A stretch of DNA of 64,000 nucleotides from NCBI GenBank assembly GCA_963281155.1, contig CAUJLY010000003.1:620001-684000 (forward strand), in the 5' to 3' direction. Made by a program: the position numbers and the translations under genes. The stretch is from Rhabditophanes sp. KR3021 (taxonomy: Eukaryota; Nematoda; Chromadorea; Rhabditida; Alloionematidae). The notes under the pieces are model-generated. The model saw only the letters and a list, made by a program, of their open reading frames with translations, ran no database searches and was not told the DNA's origin. Shown one piece after another: positions 49,281-62,011 of this stretch (positions are counted from its first letter, which is position 1; each line of letters begins with the position of its first letter).

Positions 49281-51416
49281 ATTGGCCAACAACTCCTCTC
49301 TCCCCTTCTACCTTCAAATGGTACAATTATTTATATCTATACACTGAAGAGATAAAATGAACAAATTATATTATAAACACACCACTTTACCCATTCTATT
49401 ACAAAACACTTAACTTGTAAAATGATTCTTTATTTAAATGTCTATGGAGTTATGTTCATAATTAAATGCACCTGTTTTGGAATAAAAAAGTTATGTAAAT
49501 TAAGTAGTTTTGAATATAGAAATTACCAGTATATGGATGGGTTTGATAAAGCTCCATCAAATTATGATTACAAATCCGGTCAAATTAAGAAAGATATTAC
49601 GCAACAACATGTATAATAATAAACTTACTTTGCGCGACATACCCAAGTAAACCTTATTACTAAAAATATATCCATTATATACCTCTGGGTCCTTTGGGTC
49701 ACAAAAAACTGAGGAGTTGAAGCTAGTATGAAGAAATGAGCAGTTGAAGAAGAAAGTAGTTGTTGAAGAAAGCCGATGCTGTAACAAGAAAGTATTGGCT
49801 GAGGAAAAACTGCTGATGTATAAAAAAAGGGCGGTGATGCTATAATAGTTGCATTTAGTTTTATAATCTAAATGTGGCAATATTATTATGACTATTTCAT
49901 AATCAGCAGACTACTTTTGATTCGCTTGAATAAAGTATTGTTTAAACTTATTGTGTGTGGACTCTGCTGGACTTGATGTAAGGTTCGAGCTATGGTCGCT
50001 CTACATCTAACACATGTATTGTAAAATCCTTCTATTTATCAAATTCCTTCTAATTTCACAACTTCGGATTTTCTTAAAAATGATACAATAGTACCCACAA
50101 ATCTTTTCCAATTTTGCCTTTTCTCTAAAATATTAGCCACAAATCTTTTGTCTAATTAATAAAACTTACTTTATTGATATCAATTGCCTTCTGTTCTTCT
50201 ACAAAATCGTTACATGACGCGCATGGGTTTCCGTGAGATTCTTGATTCCGGCGGGTTAAGAAACGAAAGGATCAAGTTGGTTTAAGTTTGCAAAAATGCC
50301 AAACTCATCTTCTATTCTTGTGACGTATCACAATACCAGGTGGGTGGTTTTGAAGTTGGTAATTCAAAGGGAAGTATTTTGAAACTGTAACATAACCTGC
50401 ATGTAGATATTATCTATATATTAAATTCATATTCCATTATCATATTTATATAACCCTCTTTATTTGATAATAAACAATCTATCTTAATGTCGTTCACTAG
50501 GCCTCTTGCCGAACTCCGTACCACCTATCGTGGAGGTCTTAATAGTATCATTTAACTTAAAAACTTGTAGCAAATATATAGATAAAATAACACATTGTTA
50601 AAAACTTCACTTTATCTCAACACATAAACACTAATTGCGACTGTTTTGAGAGTCCCCAAAAAAGAATTTGGCACATGCTAACGCATCTTGGTGCCTGTTC
50701 AACTTGCTTAGTTTTGATTGTAAAGGGTGTCCAACAATAAGTGCCTGTTTTTTAATAACAACCCCATAGTCTCGACACACAATATTAAGGAGCATGATTA
50801 ATTTCATTAGATAGCCCTTTTTCTACTCTACAAGGTGTGATATATCGCTCATTTATAAAATTGTTTTTGCCAACATGCAGGAGGATGAAAGAGACATCCT
50901 TGCAAAGATGTTTTGCAAATGTATAAAAAAGTCGGCTCAAATAACATTAGTAAAGTCGTAAGGATTTCAAGGAGGAAAAGTATTGCAAAAAGACGACACG
51001 CCAAATAATCAAGAGGTATCAGAGCAACGGAAAAACAGTCACCACCTGGTAGCTCTATAATTAGTATGCCATATGAACATAGAATCTAACTTTCAACATG
51101 TGGGCATCCATATTAATAGACTTATTGTGCCGAAATCTACTGCTCAACAATGATTGAATTAATAGTAGGTCACACATCCATAAAGTAATCTACTAACATC
51201 ATTGCTAGGCTGATAATGACGCGATTAGATGCAGAGTTTAGCCCTCACAAAATCAGCCAAATAAACTCTCTTGAAAAACAAATTATTTTACACAAACAAT
51301 TTATTTATACAAAATATTTTATTTACAATAAAAAATATATCTTTTCTTAGTAATTTCGTTGAAATATCCAACATATTAAATCAGTAGCATCAGCAAACCA
51401 TACATCCATAAAAGCT
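49281..51416. other. Intergenic
   Basis: Includes the Rab2 3' flank, a purine-rich degenerate stretch with repeated GTTGAAGAA-like units (49710-49810) and AT-rich DNA. A short protein-like tail frame (YMDGFDKAPSNYDYKSGQI, about 49530-49616) and an ATG frame near 50876 (MQEDERDILAKMFCKCIKK) are seen but unsupported. No RNA gene was found. Confidence 0.4.
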
Positions 51417-53145
51417 TTACAAAAACAGAAGCATATCAACAAATTGCTGAGGAGTAACACGTACACTGGGAGCATCTTCTGAAAGACAGGGATGTCCATG
51501 GTCCTTCCAAAAAAGAGCTTTGCAGTGAGTACATAGACATATGATATTTGCGTATGTATTCCGGAGACCGTAAAATTTTTTCAACTCGTAAAACAACTTT
51601 CTGTATGATATTGAAGGCTTGAAATGTTTTTCAATTTGAAGTTCTGAAAAATGAAAGACTGCTAGTCGAGCCCACAGACGATCTTGCCCGTCTACGACGG
51701 CTTGTAACATGTCATGTGATTTAGTTGCTTCTAATAATGAAACATGATCAGGCAATTTCCTTAAAATCATTGTCAACATTTCGACAGGAAGATCTAACAA
51801 AGTAACTGAATCTTCGTTACTTTCAGACAAGATCATTGGTCTGACTTCTAAAATATCCATCAGATCTTCAACTTTATTAACTTGATCTGAGATCATTTCC
51901 TTTGATCCTATAATATGCCTCGGTTCCTCCAGACAACTCCCAAATCTTGAGACTAATTGACGAGCCGTTGACACGTGAACATCAGTATCGGCACCTGAAA
52001 AAATAATATTTATTACCTCCTATCATCTGTCAACATATACAAGACAACTTTTGTCCCCTAAGCTAAACATAAATCGTTTTCTTTATTTGCTGTCACCATC
52101 ACCAAAACAACAACCTCTTATATAAATAAAAAATGTATGTGTTGTGTGTTTTTGTGAGTGTCTCGGATCCTCTTTCAAATCATATTACATCATTTCAAAT
52201 TAACCATTATAAAGTTTTCTGTACAATAAAGTTAAGATAATAATATCGCATATATAATTTGAGTCTCTTTAGCAGCTGTCAATATATGACTGCAAACCAC
52301 ATGACAATAACATGACTATATACTTCATTTGTGAGGTAAAGCCTCATCTACAACCTTGATGAGACACACAATGCTTAATATCATCATTAACCTTAATTAA
52401 GTAAACAGTTGTTGGTGGATAAGTGATTTTTAAGCAAATGTCACATTTAGAAAAGTTCCTTGGAATGACTTTAAACTTACAATGAACTACTATGGCTTGA
52501 ATGATAGCTAGGAGATGCTTTCTCGAGGTAGCACTGAGGTCTTTCAGCTTTTCAGTAACCAAAATTTGGACGACCTTCAAATTAGCAATAAAAAGTAAGT
52601 GATGATGTGTAATACTTACCTTGCACACAAAGTTAAATCGTCTCACATCAACGACTGCTCTGGCAAGATCAAGGCGATAGAAAGCTTCGCTCATGCTTGT
52701 ACATCCAACAAACTATTCGAACAAATTAGTTGGTACATTAATAAAAACAATCTTGACTTACCTCTTTGGAATTGCCGCTTTTTATAAAACAATGAGGAAT
52801 CCAATTGTCGACTGGTTCAGAAGGTAATGGAGACAAGTCTGAAACAAACCATTATAAACTAAATTCAATTTAACACTCACCTGAACTAGAATCTTCCGAA
52901 GACATAGACAAAGAAGTCCGTGACAAGATCCGCAAATTAGTTGAGGATGAATCATCGCCTCCGGATGACAAACTCGTATTTGAAGAAGAAGAAAGTCTAC
53001 TTAAACGGTCTGAGGACATAACAGTAGACAGTTCCGAATTCTCCAATTGAATAGGCCTCAACTTAATTAACTCCCAATTATTAGTATGCGGCAACCGAAC
53101 CCAAGCCTCCCCAGGAGCCCTCCAATCCTTACCCATAAACACCAT
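51417..53145 (-). CDS. mfb-1: F-box protein of the FBXO25/FBXO32 (atrogin-1) family
   Basis: Five exons: 53145-52881, 52838-52762, 52712-52620, 52574-52481 and 51994-51417 (368 aa). All phases agree and introns are short except the last (486 bases). The family forms SCF ubiquitin ligases; atrogin-1 acts in muscle protein loss. Matches: start MVFMGKDWRAPGEAWVRL; SEAFYRLDLARAVVDVRRFN; LSATSRKHLLAIIQAIV; F-box LLDLPVEMLTMILRKLPDHV (about 238-258); WARLAVFHFSELQIEKHF; and the family-specific C-terminus LCTHCKALFWKDHGHPC ... VTPQQFVDMLLFL with a CxxC...H pattern. A Ser-rich insert after residue 40 replaces part of the human N-terminal region. Confidence 0.93.
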
Positions 53146-55747
53146 CTTGTATGAAAATATTTTGATATCCAAAAATATTAAAAGTAATATTTAAATTGTG
53201 TCAATTATTTTAAACCACTTCACAACTTCTTTTAATATGGCTGATGACAGAAATGTCCAAGGCCGGTCCTAGAGGTGCCTTTTAAATAAGTTGTATGTGT
53301 GCACCTTTGCCTTGTTCAGCCCCAAAAAGTTGGCGTGAGGTGTGTTGGCCGTTAGACGTCCTGGAAGGGATAGGGATGAATAATAGGCTATAAAGTACTT
53401 CGTCTCTCATTTAAACGAAACTAGGATATGAAATGACCTTTAACAAAGCTCAAAGTGTGATTTGGCATAAGGTAAAGTGTAACGTACCATCATGCATACT
53501 ACATTAATTTAACACATCACAAATGAGAACAAAAGTTAACTTTTGATTAGGACAACATTCAGAATAGATTAACTTTTGATTAGCACAAAATTGAGATAAA
53601 GTTAACTATTATTGAGGACATATTTAAAAAACTCTACCCTAAACAATAAAAAAGTAACGACACCCAAAGTTAACAAACAAAAAAAAGCAAAAACAAATTT
53701 GCTTGGTATGTTTGGTCAATTAGGTAACAAAGCAATAAATCCCAAAGTGAGAGTGTTATTGCATTTGATAAGAAGAGCATCATAAACATCTGCGCGTGAT
53801 TATAAATTAGAATAAAAAGGACCTCAAAACAAGAAGCCCAATTTTAATAACTTCTAAGCATGACCCGATCCTAAATTAGTTCTAGTTTCTAGGTAATTTA
53901 TTATTTGAATAAGAGAGCAGCTTTAACTAATATAACCTTATGACATCTACATTTACATACTCATTTTCTATTAGTTCTTCCTTTATCATCAAAATTGAAT
54001 TGCGATTTTAGTTTGACAAAACTTGTTGTCACCTGCCCCGATTCAATTAAAAAGTCATCTCCAAACCGGACCTTTCCAAGCAACTTGCATACTATTTCTT
54101 TTGCCAATTACTTACCAAACAGAAACATTCCAATTATTACATACCAAAAGTAATGGGAAATGAATTTGAATGTAGGTGCGGTATTAAACATGTGATTTTG
54201 TCAAAAATATCAAACGTCAAAAAATAGAAAAGTGAGATAATAAATTATTTGCTGTTCACAAATAAATAAAGAATCTTTTCCAAAAGCAGCTTAAGTTAAT
54301 AAGGAAAGCAATGTTTGTCTTTTATCGGCTGAAACAATCTAAATAGTCTATTTAAAGTTATTTATTTGGAAATTCAGATTAAATCACACTTTTTAGGGCA
54401 TTCTTTTGGATTCGAAATAAATTGGAGTATAGGAATTTTGAGGCACATCACAAAATATATCAATAAAATATTTGTTTGTGTACACATATATAGTATTAAC
54501 ACAAATATGAAAAGTAAAAGAGTACTAAAAAAGACTCTTACACAAATGCTTTATGCACTGGGGTAAGATTGTTTCAAGCCATTAAAATATGAGATATGAA
54601 TTATGGTTTAGGGTGGTAGACTTGTATTTGGCCTTGTGTGGTGTTGTTTTTGTTTCGGAATGGCAATAGAATTGTTTGGTAATGCTGTTAGTGGTAAAGG
54701 AAGTATATGTTTTTATTTTTAGATAGATGTTTGTTGTGTCTTTTATTTGTGTGTAGAGACAACGTATTAATGTCTTCTTCTGTTTGGAGTCAACTCCAAA
54801 ACCCAAAATGACACAACTTTATTCTGTTATCCTTCTCATTCCTTTGTGATGTGTTTAATGAAATTAAACTTTTTGGCTCTTTTAAAAAAGACGGCTCAGA
54901 AGGCGTCCTCTCCATCGGAGAGCAAAAGAGCTTACCTGGCAGTCATCAAGCGTATCAATCCACAAAGGAATTGAAGACGCATCTTCGTGCTCAAGAAAGG
55001 AGGCTGTATCTAATCCCCGCCGCTTTAGTGTGATTGACTTTTGTCAAAAACGTTAGAAAAAAAACTACAATAGAAGATCCTATGAAGTTTGATTTCGAAG
55101 TTGGCTACGAAAAGGTTTTGCTTTATTGTTTGGGGGGAGGCAGGCGGGCTGGGTTAGGAAAATGGTTGTTCAAATGTAATGTGTCTAGAAATGTTAGTGT
55201 GCAGTAAGTATGTACATCCACTTTTAAATGAATTATTCCAACACATAGCTTTACACTTCTTTATACATGTTGAAAAGTGCATAGAGTGATAATCTCCTTT
55301 GTTTAAAATACATGATGTTGTACAAGAACAGTTGGCATAACTTTTATTGTATGACATTCAATGAATGTTATTTAAAAGAAGAGGAAATAACAAATTTAAT
55401 ATGCAAATTGAAAACGATAAAAAACACACTTTATTAAGCCTCAATAAAAGGCGATTGGTAAATATTATAAAAATATTTTCTGTATGTTTGATAATATATT
55501 CATCTTTTGCAATTATAATTGGTATCATTTTATAACAACCGTTGAATGTTTACGAATTTAGAGAACTTAAAAGAAGATATAAACACATTTCAGCATATCC
55601 TTTATTGCCAACAAAACAAAGATAACATATTACAATTATAAAAATTTGATCACAAAAAAGATATGTTTGATACTCGTAAGTCTAATTAAAAAGGCAATTG
55701 TTGTATATTATTACATTAATATGAAAAATTAAAAACATAAGATCGTC
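53146..55747. other. Long intergenic region
   Basis: Contains a 15-base direct repeat TTAACTTTTGATTAG (53536-53550 and 53569-53583) and AT-rich DNA. One GC-rich island at about 54890-55040 is listed separately. Frames at 54366-54806 are low-complexity and unsupported. Confidence 0.45.
54858..55040 (+). other. GC-richer coding-like island of unknown origin
   Basis: About 150 bases near 50% G+C inside AT-rich DNA. All three plus frames are open for part of it: an ATG frame from 54858 reads MKLNFLALLKKTAQKASSPS to a stop after IKRINPQRN, and the other frames give basic, Ser/Arg-rich peptides. On the minus strand a CAG/GTAAGC donor-like site lies at about 54936-54944. It may be an exon, a structured RNA or a gene fragment; I cannot decide. 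Confidence 0.3.
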
Positions 55748-57163
55748 TTATCCGGATGTTTGCTTGATTGGAGATGGAGCTTCTATTCGAGGATATTTGT
55801 GAGGAGGTTGGAAAAATGCAGAAGATTCACGTTTTTGAGTATCTTTTTCGAGCTTGTGATGGTTTTGGGAGTTTTCATGGCTTTGATTTGTGGGGTCGAA
55901 GTTTCCCACTAATCTTGGTTTGCTTGCAGTCGCACCCATCAGCTGCGAAACAAGTCTTTCTTTCTCCGACCTTTCTTTCTCTGCAATTAATTTTCTTCTA
56001 TCCCCATTGAATGTTTCGATGACATCAAGAAAGGCAATTTCACTCGAGTCAATGGCTTCAACTTCCTTCAAGTAACTTGTGCATAAAGCATCTGTCATCT
56101 TCTGCTTTTTGTGCCCATTGACAAAGACCATAGACTTGACACAATCCTCCGGACATCTAAACAACTCATCCGAAAAGTGGGAATAATTGTACCTCTTATC
56201 GAGGTTGGGACTTTTATACTTAAAGTTCAAAGCAAGCTGCAAGGCAACGATCGCAATAGTCTTTGGTTGCAATCGAACCACCCAATCCAGCATAATAATC
56301 ATATTAGAGGCAAAGTAATTAGCTGCAGCAACAACATCCTTCTCCAATTCAAGATACTTTCCACACCTTTCAATCAAATAATTTGGAAGAATAGGAATAC
56401 AATTTGGAAAGTTTAGACCTAAAAGTTAAAAGATACAAATAATGTTACCTCCCAACTTACCTATCGTCTGAATGATCATATTTTCAATAAATAAGAGCAA
56501 GTGAATGGCGCCTTGGAAATTGTCAGTGTACCGATCAAAGTCTTCCTTTGTATTTAGTTTAACTTTCAGCCACACTTTTGTTACTTCGGCTGCACTTTGG
56601 TAGCCATTTTCTAATTTACAGACAAAATATAGGCAAGCAGCAGCTACATCATAACAATTGAATACTTTGAGGGAGTGAACAGTTACGAATTGGTGGAATA
56701 GGTATGTAGCTGTGAGTTGGTGTTGGACAGTTCTGAAATTACTTTAAATAAATAATTAACTCCAACAACTCACACTTTCTTGTAACCTTTTTTACGTCCA
56801 TTTAATTGGTACATCATTTGGATGATGCCAATACTGCCCCTTCGCCTTTCCAACGCCACTTGTCTCGAGGTCAAACCATCTTTGTGCGATTCCGTATCTT
56901 TCATCTCATCAGACGAAAATATTAACTCCCTTACCCCTTCCTTTGCACCCATATTTGAGTCCTTGTTCGTCACTTGAATGCCACCTAAAAAGAACCACAA
57001 TAAAAGGACTTCACTCCATGAATACTCCAAAAAGATCAATCACCCTGGATTGGTATATGCAAATCTAACGCAACTCACCCATCACTTCCAAACTATTATC
57101 TTGACCCAAGACATTCGTCACCAACTTCTCCACCGGTGACTTTGCCTTCTTTTTCTCCATCAT
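55748..57163 (-). CDS. Cyclin T-like protein, copy B
   Basis: Exons are 57163-57079, 56984-56774, 56732-56461 and 56418-55748 (412 aa), and phases 1, 2, 1 agree. Cyclin T pairs with CDK9 in P-TEFb, which phosphorylates RNA polymerase II for elongation. Seen: a cyclin box from SRQVALERRRGSIGIIQMMY through HQFVTVHSLKVFNCYDVAAA, ACLYFVCKLENGYQ and LLLFIENMIIQTIGLN; then a second, weaker box (DVVAAANYFASNMI, IAIVALQLALNFKYK). The tail is charged and rich in Gln, His and Pro (PPHKYPRIEAPSPIKQ). It is more diverged than copy A at 60671-62011: VCKLENGY replaces the ACKxEE-type motif. It shares the phase-2 intron after GRKKGYKK with copy A, supporting tandem duplication. Confidence 0.78.
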
Positions 57164-58240
57164 ATGGTACCAAAATGCAGAAAAAGAATAAAAATATCTA
57201 AGATCAGGGGTTGGCTATAAAAAATTGATTTATTTAAATTAAATCGCATACACGCTCTCTCTCTCTCCAACATTATACTGGATTAAATTTGTATTAGAAG
57301 AAACATATTCTAGTAAAAAAAGGAAACGGCCATCAGAGTTGATCACCAATTCATTATCGCTACTACCTGCTAGTACTACAAGACGGGGCAAATAGAAAAG
57401 TATATGTGTATATTAATCAAGAAAGTATGGTTGAAAGCGTTTTGGTGCGAGTCATTTATTGTCTGTTAATATAAGGAAGACAAGGGGGGTTTTTTTGGTT
57501 GGTGGGTACGCATGTGTTGTTAGGTAATAATTTACATATGGCGGAGGTAACGTTTTGACTAGATAATTAAAGGTACTTGTTATAAGAAACTTTTAAACAA
57601 AACCATAAAGAAACTAAATCAAAAATTAAGATGCACTATACAGTCTCATCAAATAAATTATAAAGTTAGATAGGCACAGATACCACTAAAGTTAATAATT
57701 GAATGGCAAACGATGTAATAAAATAAATATAATGTACTTTTGTCCGTCAAAAAATTGAACTATTTAGAAAGAATATTTTTTCTCACCTTCCCTCAAGCCA
57801 TCATGCACACGGTCCTCTTTTATGATAAGTCTTAGGTTGAGTTAGTGTAAGTTTAGGGTTGAAATTAGTAAAAGTTGCAGCCCGCGACATTAAAAGGTTT
57901 GGAATAACGAGTCATCGTAAAGACGAAGTCAAGCTTGTGATTACTAATGTGTGTTGTTTGTTTGTGATAACGATTTTTTACTATTCCACAACCAATATAC
58001 CTTCATAGAGAGTTATTTGCAAAATTGGACAAAAGCAAATACCTTTGGACGACACTAGTAAAGAAATATTTACTATTTATTTATGTCATCGATGGTGAAA
58101 TCATCATATGATTCGAATAAACCTTTTGCCACCACTCTCTCTCTCTTCTTATTTTATTCTAAATTTACTTTTTTGATACCAATTTGTTTTTAGAGAATTG
58201 AAAGTGTGTATAATTGGAGGATTTATTAAGTTTACGCAAG
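57164..58240. other. Divergent intergenic region, cyclin T copy B / CD36-like gene
   Basis: Pyrimidine runs (CT repeats near 57255 and 58134-58150) and AT-rich sequence. No frame or RNA is supported. Confidence 0.45.
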
Positions 58241-60035
58241 ATGTTAAGTGATAACATGATGTTTCGGATATTTGCAGTTATTGGGAGTATTCTTTTGATG
58301 ATTGGGGTTCCTGTTTTGTTGTTTGTTCCTAGTTTTATTAGTAGAACTTTCAAACAAGTAAGTTAGGTGTATATAGAGTTATTTATCTGTTTAGATGGAT
58401 TACTTGGGAAAAGATTCAAATGGAACTTTAAATGAAATTACACAGAGTTGGCAGAAACCAAAATACGACATGGGTGTATCTTTTACTGTTTATAATGTGG
58501 AAAACGAGCTGCTCATCTTTTCATCTGGAGCTCAGCCAATCCTCAAGGAGATAGGCCCTTTCCATTTCGATGAACATATGGTCAAGAAGAATCTAAAATG
58601 GTTAGAGAATGACACAAAAGTTGAGTATGAAAATGTTAGATATTACAATTTTAACCAGGATAAAAGCTGTACCAACTGTACTTTGGAAGATGTTGTCACG
58701 ATTCCTAGTGTAGTGTATCAGGTAAATATTGTGTTAAGGATTAGTAATGACATTTTGCAGAAAATATTGGAGTATGCAAACCACAGAGGACTCAGGTCAA
58801 TTGTTGAAATGGTATTCAATGCAAAGGGAATCACTCCATTTATCAAAGTGAAGGTCGGGGAAGCTCTCTTTGACGGATACAAGGATCCTATTTTGCAAGC
58901 TGTTTGTGAAAGTACATTACTGTCTAAAGTATGTTCTTTGTTCAAAATAGATGAAAAGATCGGATTCTACTACCAGAAGAACGGTACTGCGGATGGTGTT
59001 TATCAGATCGACACCGGCTATGGAAACAGAGACGATATTTCAAAGATCTACGCTTGGAATCACATGCTCGGCAAGTTAAATGATACTTTCTGGTGGGGAG
59101 ATGAAGCAAGAAGGATATACGAAACAGATGGACAAATGTTTCCTTCAGATGTTGATCAAAATAAAAGAATCAATATGTTTACGGGTCAAGCTTGTAGAAC
59201 TCTGTTCTTTGATTTCGCCAGGAAAAGTGAACATGAGGGTGTTAGTGCATTTATTTATAATCCTTCAAAAAGTATGATGGATATGAATGTACAGAAAAGA
59301 ATGGGTTTTTGTAATCCAGATACTCCGAGATACTTCAATAGCACTTCAGTTCAATTAGATGGATGTCCACCAAATGGTCTGATGGACGTTAGCTCGTGTG
59401 TGCCTGGAGCTCCTAAGGTCTTCATCTCTCAACCCCATTTCTTGAATGCCCCTGAAGAAGTGAGAAAGGTTTTTGCCGGAATTAAAGAACCTTCCGAGTC
59501 TGAAGACAATACTCTTCTGGAAATCGAACCCGACACCGGAGTTTTAATCCACGCTGAAGCCAGAACTCAAATGAATCTCGGAATGGACAATTCTGTCTTC
59601 TCATTTACCTCAAAACAACCCAACCTCGTCTTCCCAATCTTCTACGTCAAAGAGTCAATCAACTTCGACAAGGAAACTCGCGACAAACTCCACCACGGAA
59701 TCAACTTCTTCAAATCATGGGCCTACATAATCAGTATCGCCCTAATCTTCATGGGAGCAGTGACATGGACGTTTGCCATTTGCTCCTACTACAAAGCCCA
59801 AGACCAACTGCTCAGAAATGAAGAAGCCGTAAGTTTAAGTCAATTTTCCTAACTAATTTTCCCTTCTCAAAGAATCCTTTGTTGGAAAATAACATCTCCT
59901 TCCCAAACACAAATGTGTTGTTCCTCTTCCTCGCCTTCGTCATTAACTACCTGATCTCAATATTTCGTTAAATTTCAGGCGCCATTGGCAGAACATATGG
60001 AGACTCAGCATAACGCTATCGACGCAGCCGACTAA
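58241..60035 (+). CDS. CD36/SCARB/LIMP-2 family scavenger receptor, 535 aa
   Basis: Exons are 58241-58357, 58395-59828 and 59979-60035. Introns are 37 bases and, to the last exon, 150 bases. CD36-family proteins are two-pass membrane receptors for lipids, lipoproteins and, for LIMP-2, glucocerebrosidase. Seen: an N-terminal anchor (FAVIGSILLMIGVPVLLF); an ectodomain with family pieces EIGPFHFDEHMVKKNL, GMDNSVFSFTSKQPNLVFPI and cysteines in the expected central cluster; several N-x-S/T sites; and a C-terminal anchor (WAYIISIALIFMGAVTWTFA) with a short cytosolic tail ending EEAAPLAEHMETQHNAIDAAD. The ATG at 58241 gives the proper short cytosolic N-terminus. An alternative last exon at 59873-59971 is listed separately. 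Confidence 0.9.
59873..59971 (+). other. Alternative last exon of the CD36-like gene, with dileucine signal
   Basis: From the same donor (59828/59829) a 44-base intron ending CTCAAAG would splice to AATCCTTTGTTG..., giving the tail EEANPLLENNISFPNT, then a hydrophobic stretch (VLFLFLAFVINYLISIF) and a TAA. Codons here end mostly in C (TTC, CTC, GTC, AAC, TAC, ATC), as in the preceding exon and unlike the AT-rich introns, so it looks truly coding. The acceptor is weak (AAAG rather than TTCAG). NPLLEN against APLAEH of the other last exon suggests exon duplication. Confidence 0.5.
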
Positions 60036-60670
60036 ACCCGCTGACTTAATTATTATTCCTCTTATTAACAAATTTAAAATAAAACAATTATAATTACATA
60101 ACTTTCTTTATTTGATTATATTATTAAAAGCCACGTAAAAACAAATAATATGTAGATAAAAAGGATATAGAATAGGACATTGTTTTTGTCTATACCAAGG
60201 TTTCATATAGTTGAGCAACAAAATTATAAAAAGAAAATCAAAGAAAGGAGATATGATGGTTTTGATAAGGATATATAAAAAAGCAAAAGGTGACCGAAAA
60301 ATAATAAGTTATTTATTTTGATGTGTGCCCTAGAAACCTTATATGAAGAAGTATTTTTTGAAAATTGAACTGGGATAGAAACAAAAGAGTGTATATTTAA
60401 TAAGGAAATCGGTATAATGAAACTAATTAAGACATACAATGTTTGTGCATTGACAAAAGAAGCTAGACTACTGTCAATTTTAATTATAGGGATATAAAAA
60501 ATAATATTAACACAAATACAAGCAATCAAAACGGAAAACTACAATTAAAAGAGATGAGAATGAGGAGTGGAGAAGGAGGAATTATTCAGGTTTTGTTGAT
60601 ATATGGATTTGAACTTTTTAGGTTGGCGTCAGTTGTTTAGTGTTTCCGTTTAGTTGTTTAATGGAACTCC
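60036..60670. other. Intergenic between convergent genes
   Basis: AT-rich 3' flanks of the CD36-like gene and cyclin T copy A. No feature is seen. Confidence 0.5.
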
Positions 60671-62011
60671 TCATTGCCCAACATCTACGGCTCTCGACAA
60701 ATTTTTCATTCTCTTGTTACGATCATCGCCAGCGTTGTGGTTGGATTTGGAGAGGTCGCCGTTTTCGTACACTGTTCTTTCTGGCCCACATATCGTGTGT
60801 CCCGAACATTGTTCATTGAATTTGTTTCTTTTGACCTCGGCATTTGGGTCAGCTCCGATCATGGATTTTCTCTTTCTATCAACGTTGTGAGAACCACTGG
60901 TAGTGGAGTGGTGCTGGGATGAGGAACTGCTTGAGTCTGGTCTGATACTATTTCTGTGGTGTTGATTATTACCAGTACCTCCATTGGCTTGAGGTTTGCT
61001 TTCCATCTTCTGTAGAAGCAATCGGAAATTTAGCTTATTTTTATTGGTTTCAAGAATTTTTAAAAACTTTTCCCTCAGCATATCAATTACAGAAACAGTC
61101 ACTTCGGTGTGTATCTTCATGATCTCGGCACAAGGGTCACTGCCTTCGCCCATTTCGTAGGAACTAGTCTTCGCCCCCATCACAGAGTTATTACCTTGCT
61201 TGTAACGGAGGGCAAGATCGATCCCAAGACAGGCCAACGTCTCTGTAGAGTATCTGACTGTCCAGTCAGTTAAATGAATCATATCCATTACAAAAAAATA
61301 TGCAGTTTGAGCTATTTTACGATCTATTAAAAGGATGGGTTATTGTATTTTGTAGTGTATGCCCTTACCGATCTTACAATTACTGCAATGCTTCAACACA
61401 CAAAACAATGGGGTAAAAAATTGAAGATTGAAGCCAATCGTCTGTAGGATGATGTTTTCATGAAGCTCAAGTAAATGTTTGGCGTCGTGGTAAATCTCCT
61501 TAAAAATAGGCAAACTGGGATCACCAAGTGGTCTATAGTTTGTATCTGGAAATTTGACACTATACCAGGCAGCAATGAAATTATCTAACTTTTGAAAACA
61601 ATCCTCAGTCTTACAAGCCAAGAATAGGCAAGCTGCTGCCACGTCAGCTTCATGAAACAGTTTATAGGAGTGAACGGTATAAAATCGGTGCATGTGAATG
61701 ATGGCTATACATGTACAAAGTTGCGTTCTAAAATGACCCAATTAGATGTTGATGAAAGGACAAAAGTAAATTTACATATGTTTCGCCCTCGACTTTCTTC
61801 CATTTAACCTTACCATGATTTGAGTAATATAGCCGGCAGTCAACCTCCGTTTGTCAAGAACTTCCTGAGCAGACAGACCATCCCTTATACTCGGCATATC
61901 TGACATCTCCTCCTCAGTAAAGATCCACCGTTTATTGGGATTTGCCGGATCTTCTCTTGCCTTTAAGCCTTCTAGAATTTTATTACCTTTAACAACAATA
62001 CTGGAAGACAT
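60671..62011 (-). CDS. Cyclin T, copy A (P-TEFb subunit)
   Basis: Exons are 62011-61776, 61727-61369 and 61323-60671 (415 aa), phases 2 and 1. The role is that of the CDK9 partner in transcription elongation. Typical cyclin T order: RWIFTEEEMSDMPSIRDGLS (cf. the RWYFT opening), box 1 with LTAGYITQIMVRLNG, CTCIAIIHMHRFYTVHSYK, AAACLFLACKTEDCFQKL and LHENIILQTIGFNLQFFTP; box 2 with AQTAYFFVMDMIHLTDWTVR and LACLGIDLALRYKQ; then a low-complexity tail with Ser runs and a basic patch (DRKRKSM). MHRFY and ACKTED are near consensus, so this is the more conserved copy. A TTTTTAG lies 26 bases before the ATG and may be an acceptor for an upstream leader exon or a trans-splice site. Confidence 0.88.

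Noticed and set aside
49557..49880. 107-codon minus-strand frame
   Set aside because: Phe/Ser/Leu-rich because it is the complement of a purine-rich degenerate repeat; no signal peptide or similarity.
50876..51010. Possible fragment of a Tc1/mariner-like helix-turn-helix (MQEDERDILAKMFCKCIKK)
   Set aside because: Too short, interrupted, and without terminal repeats or a catalytic domain nearby.
54582..54806. 74-codon minus-strand frame rich in Thr, Lys and Tyr
   Set aside because: Low-complexity, no family, and embedded in AT-rich intergenic sequence.
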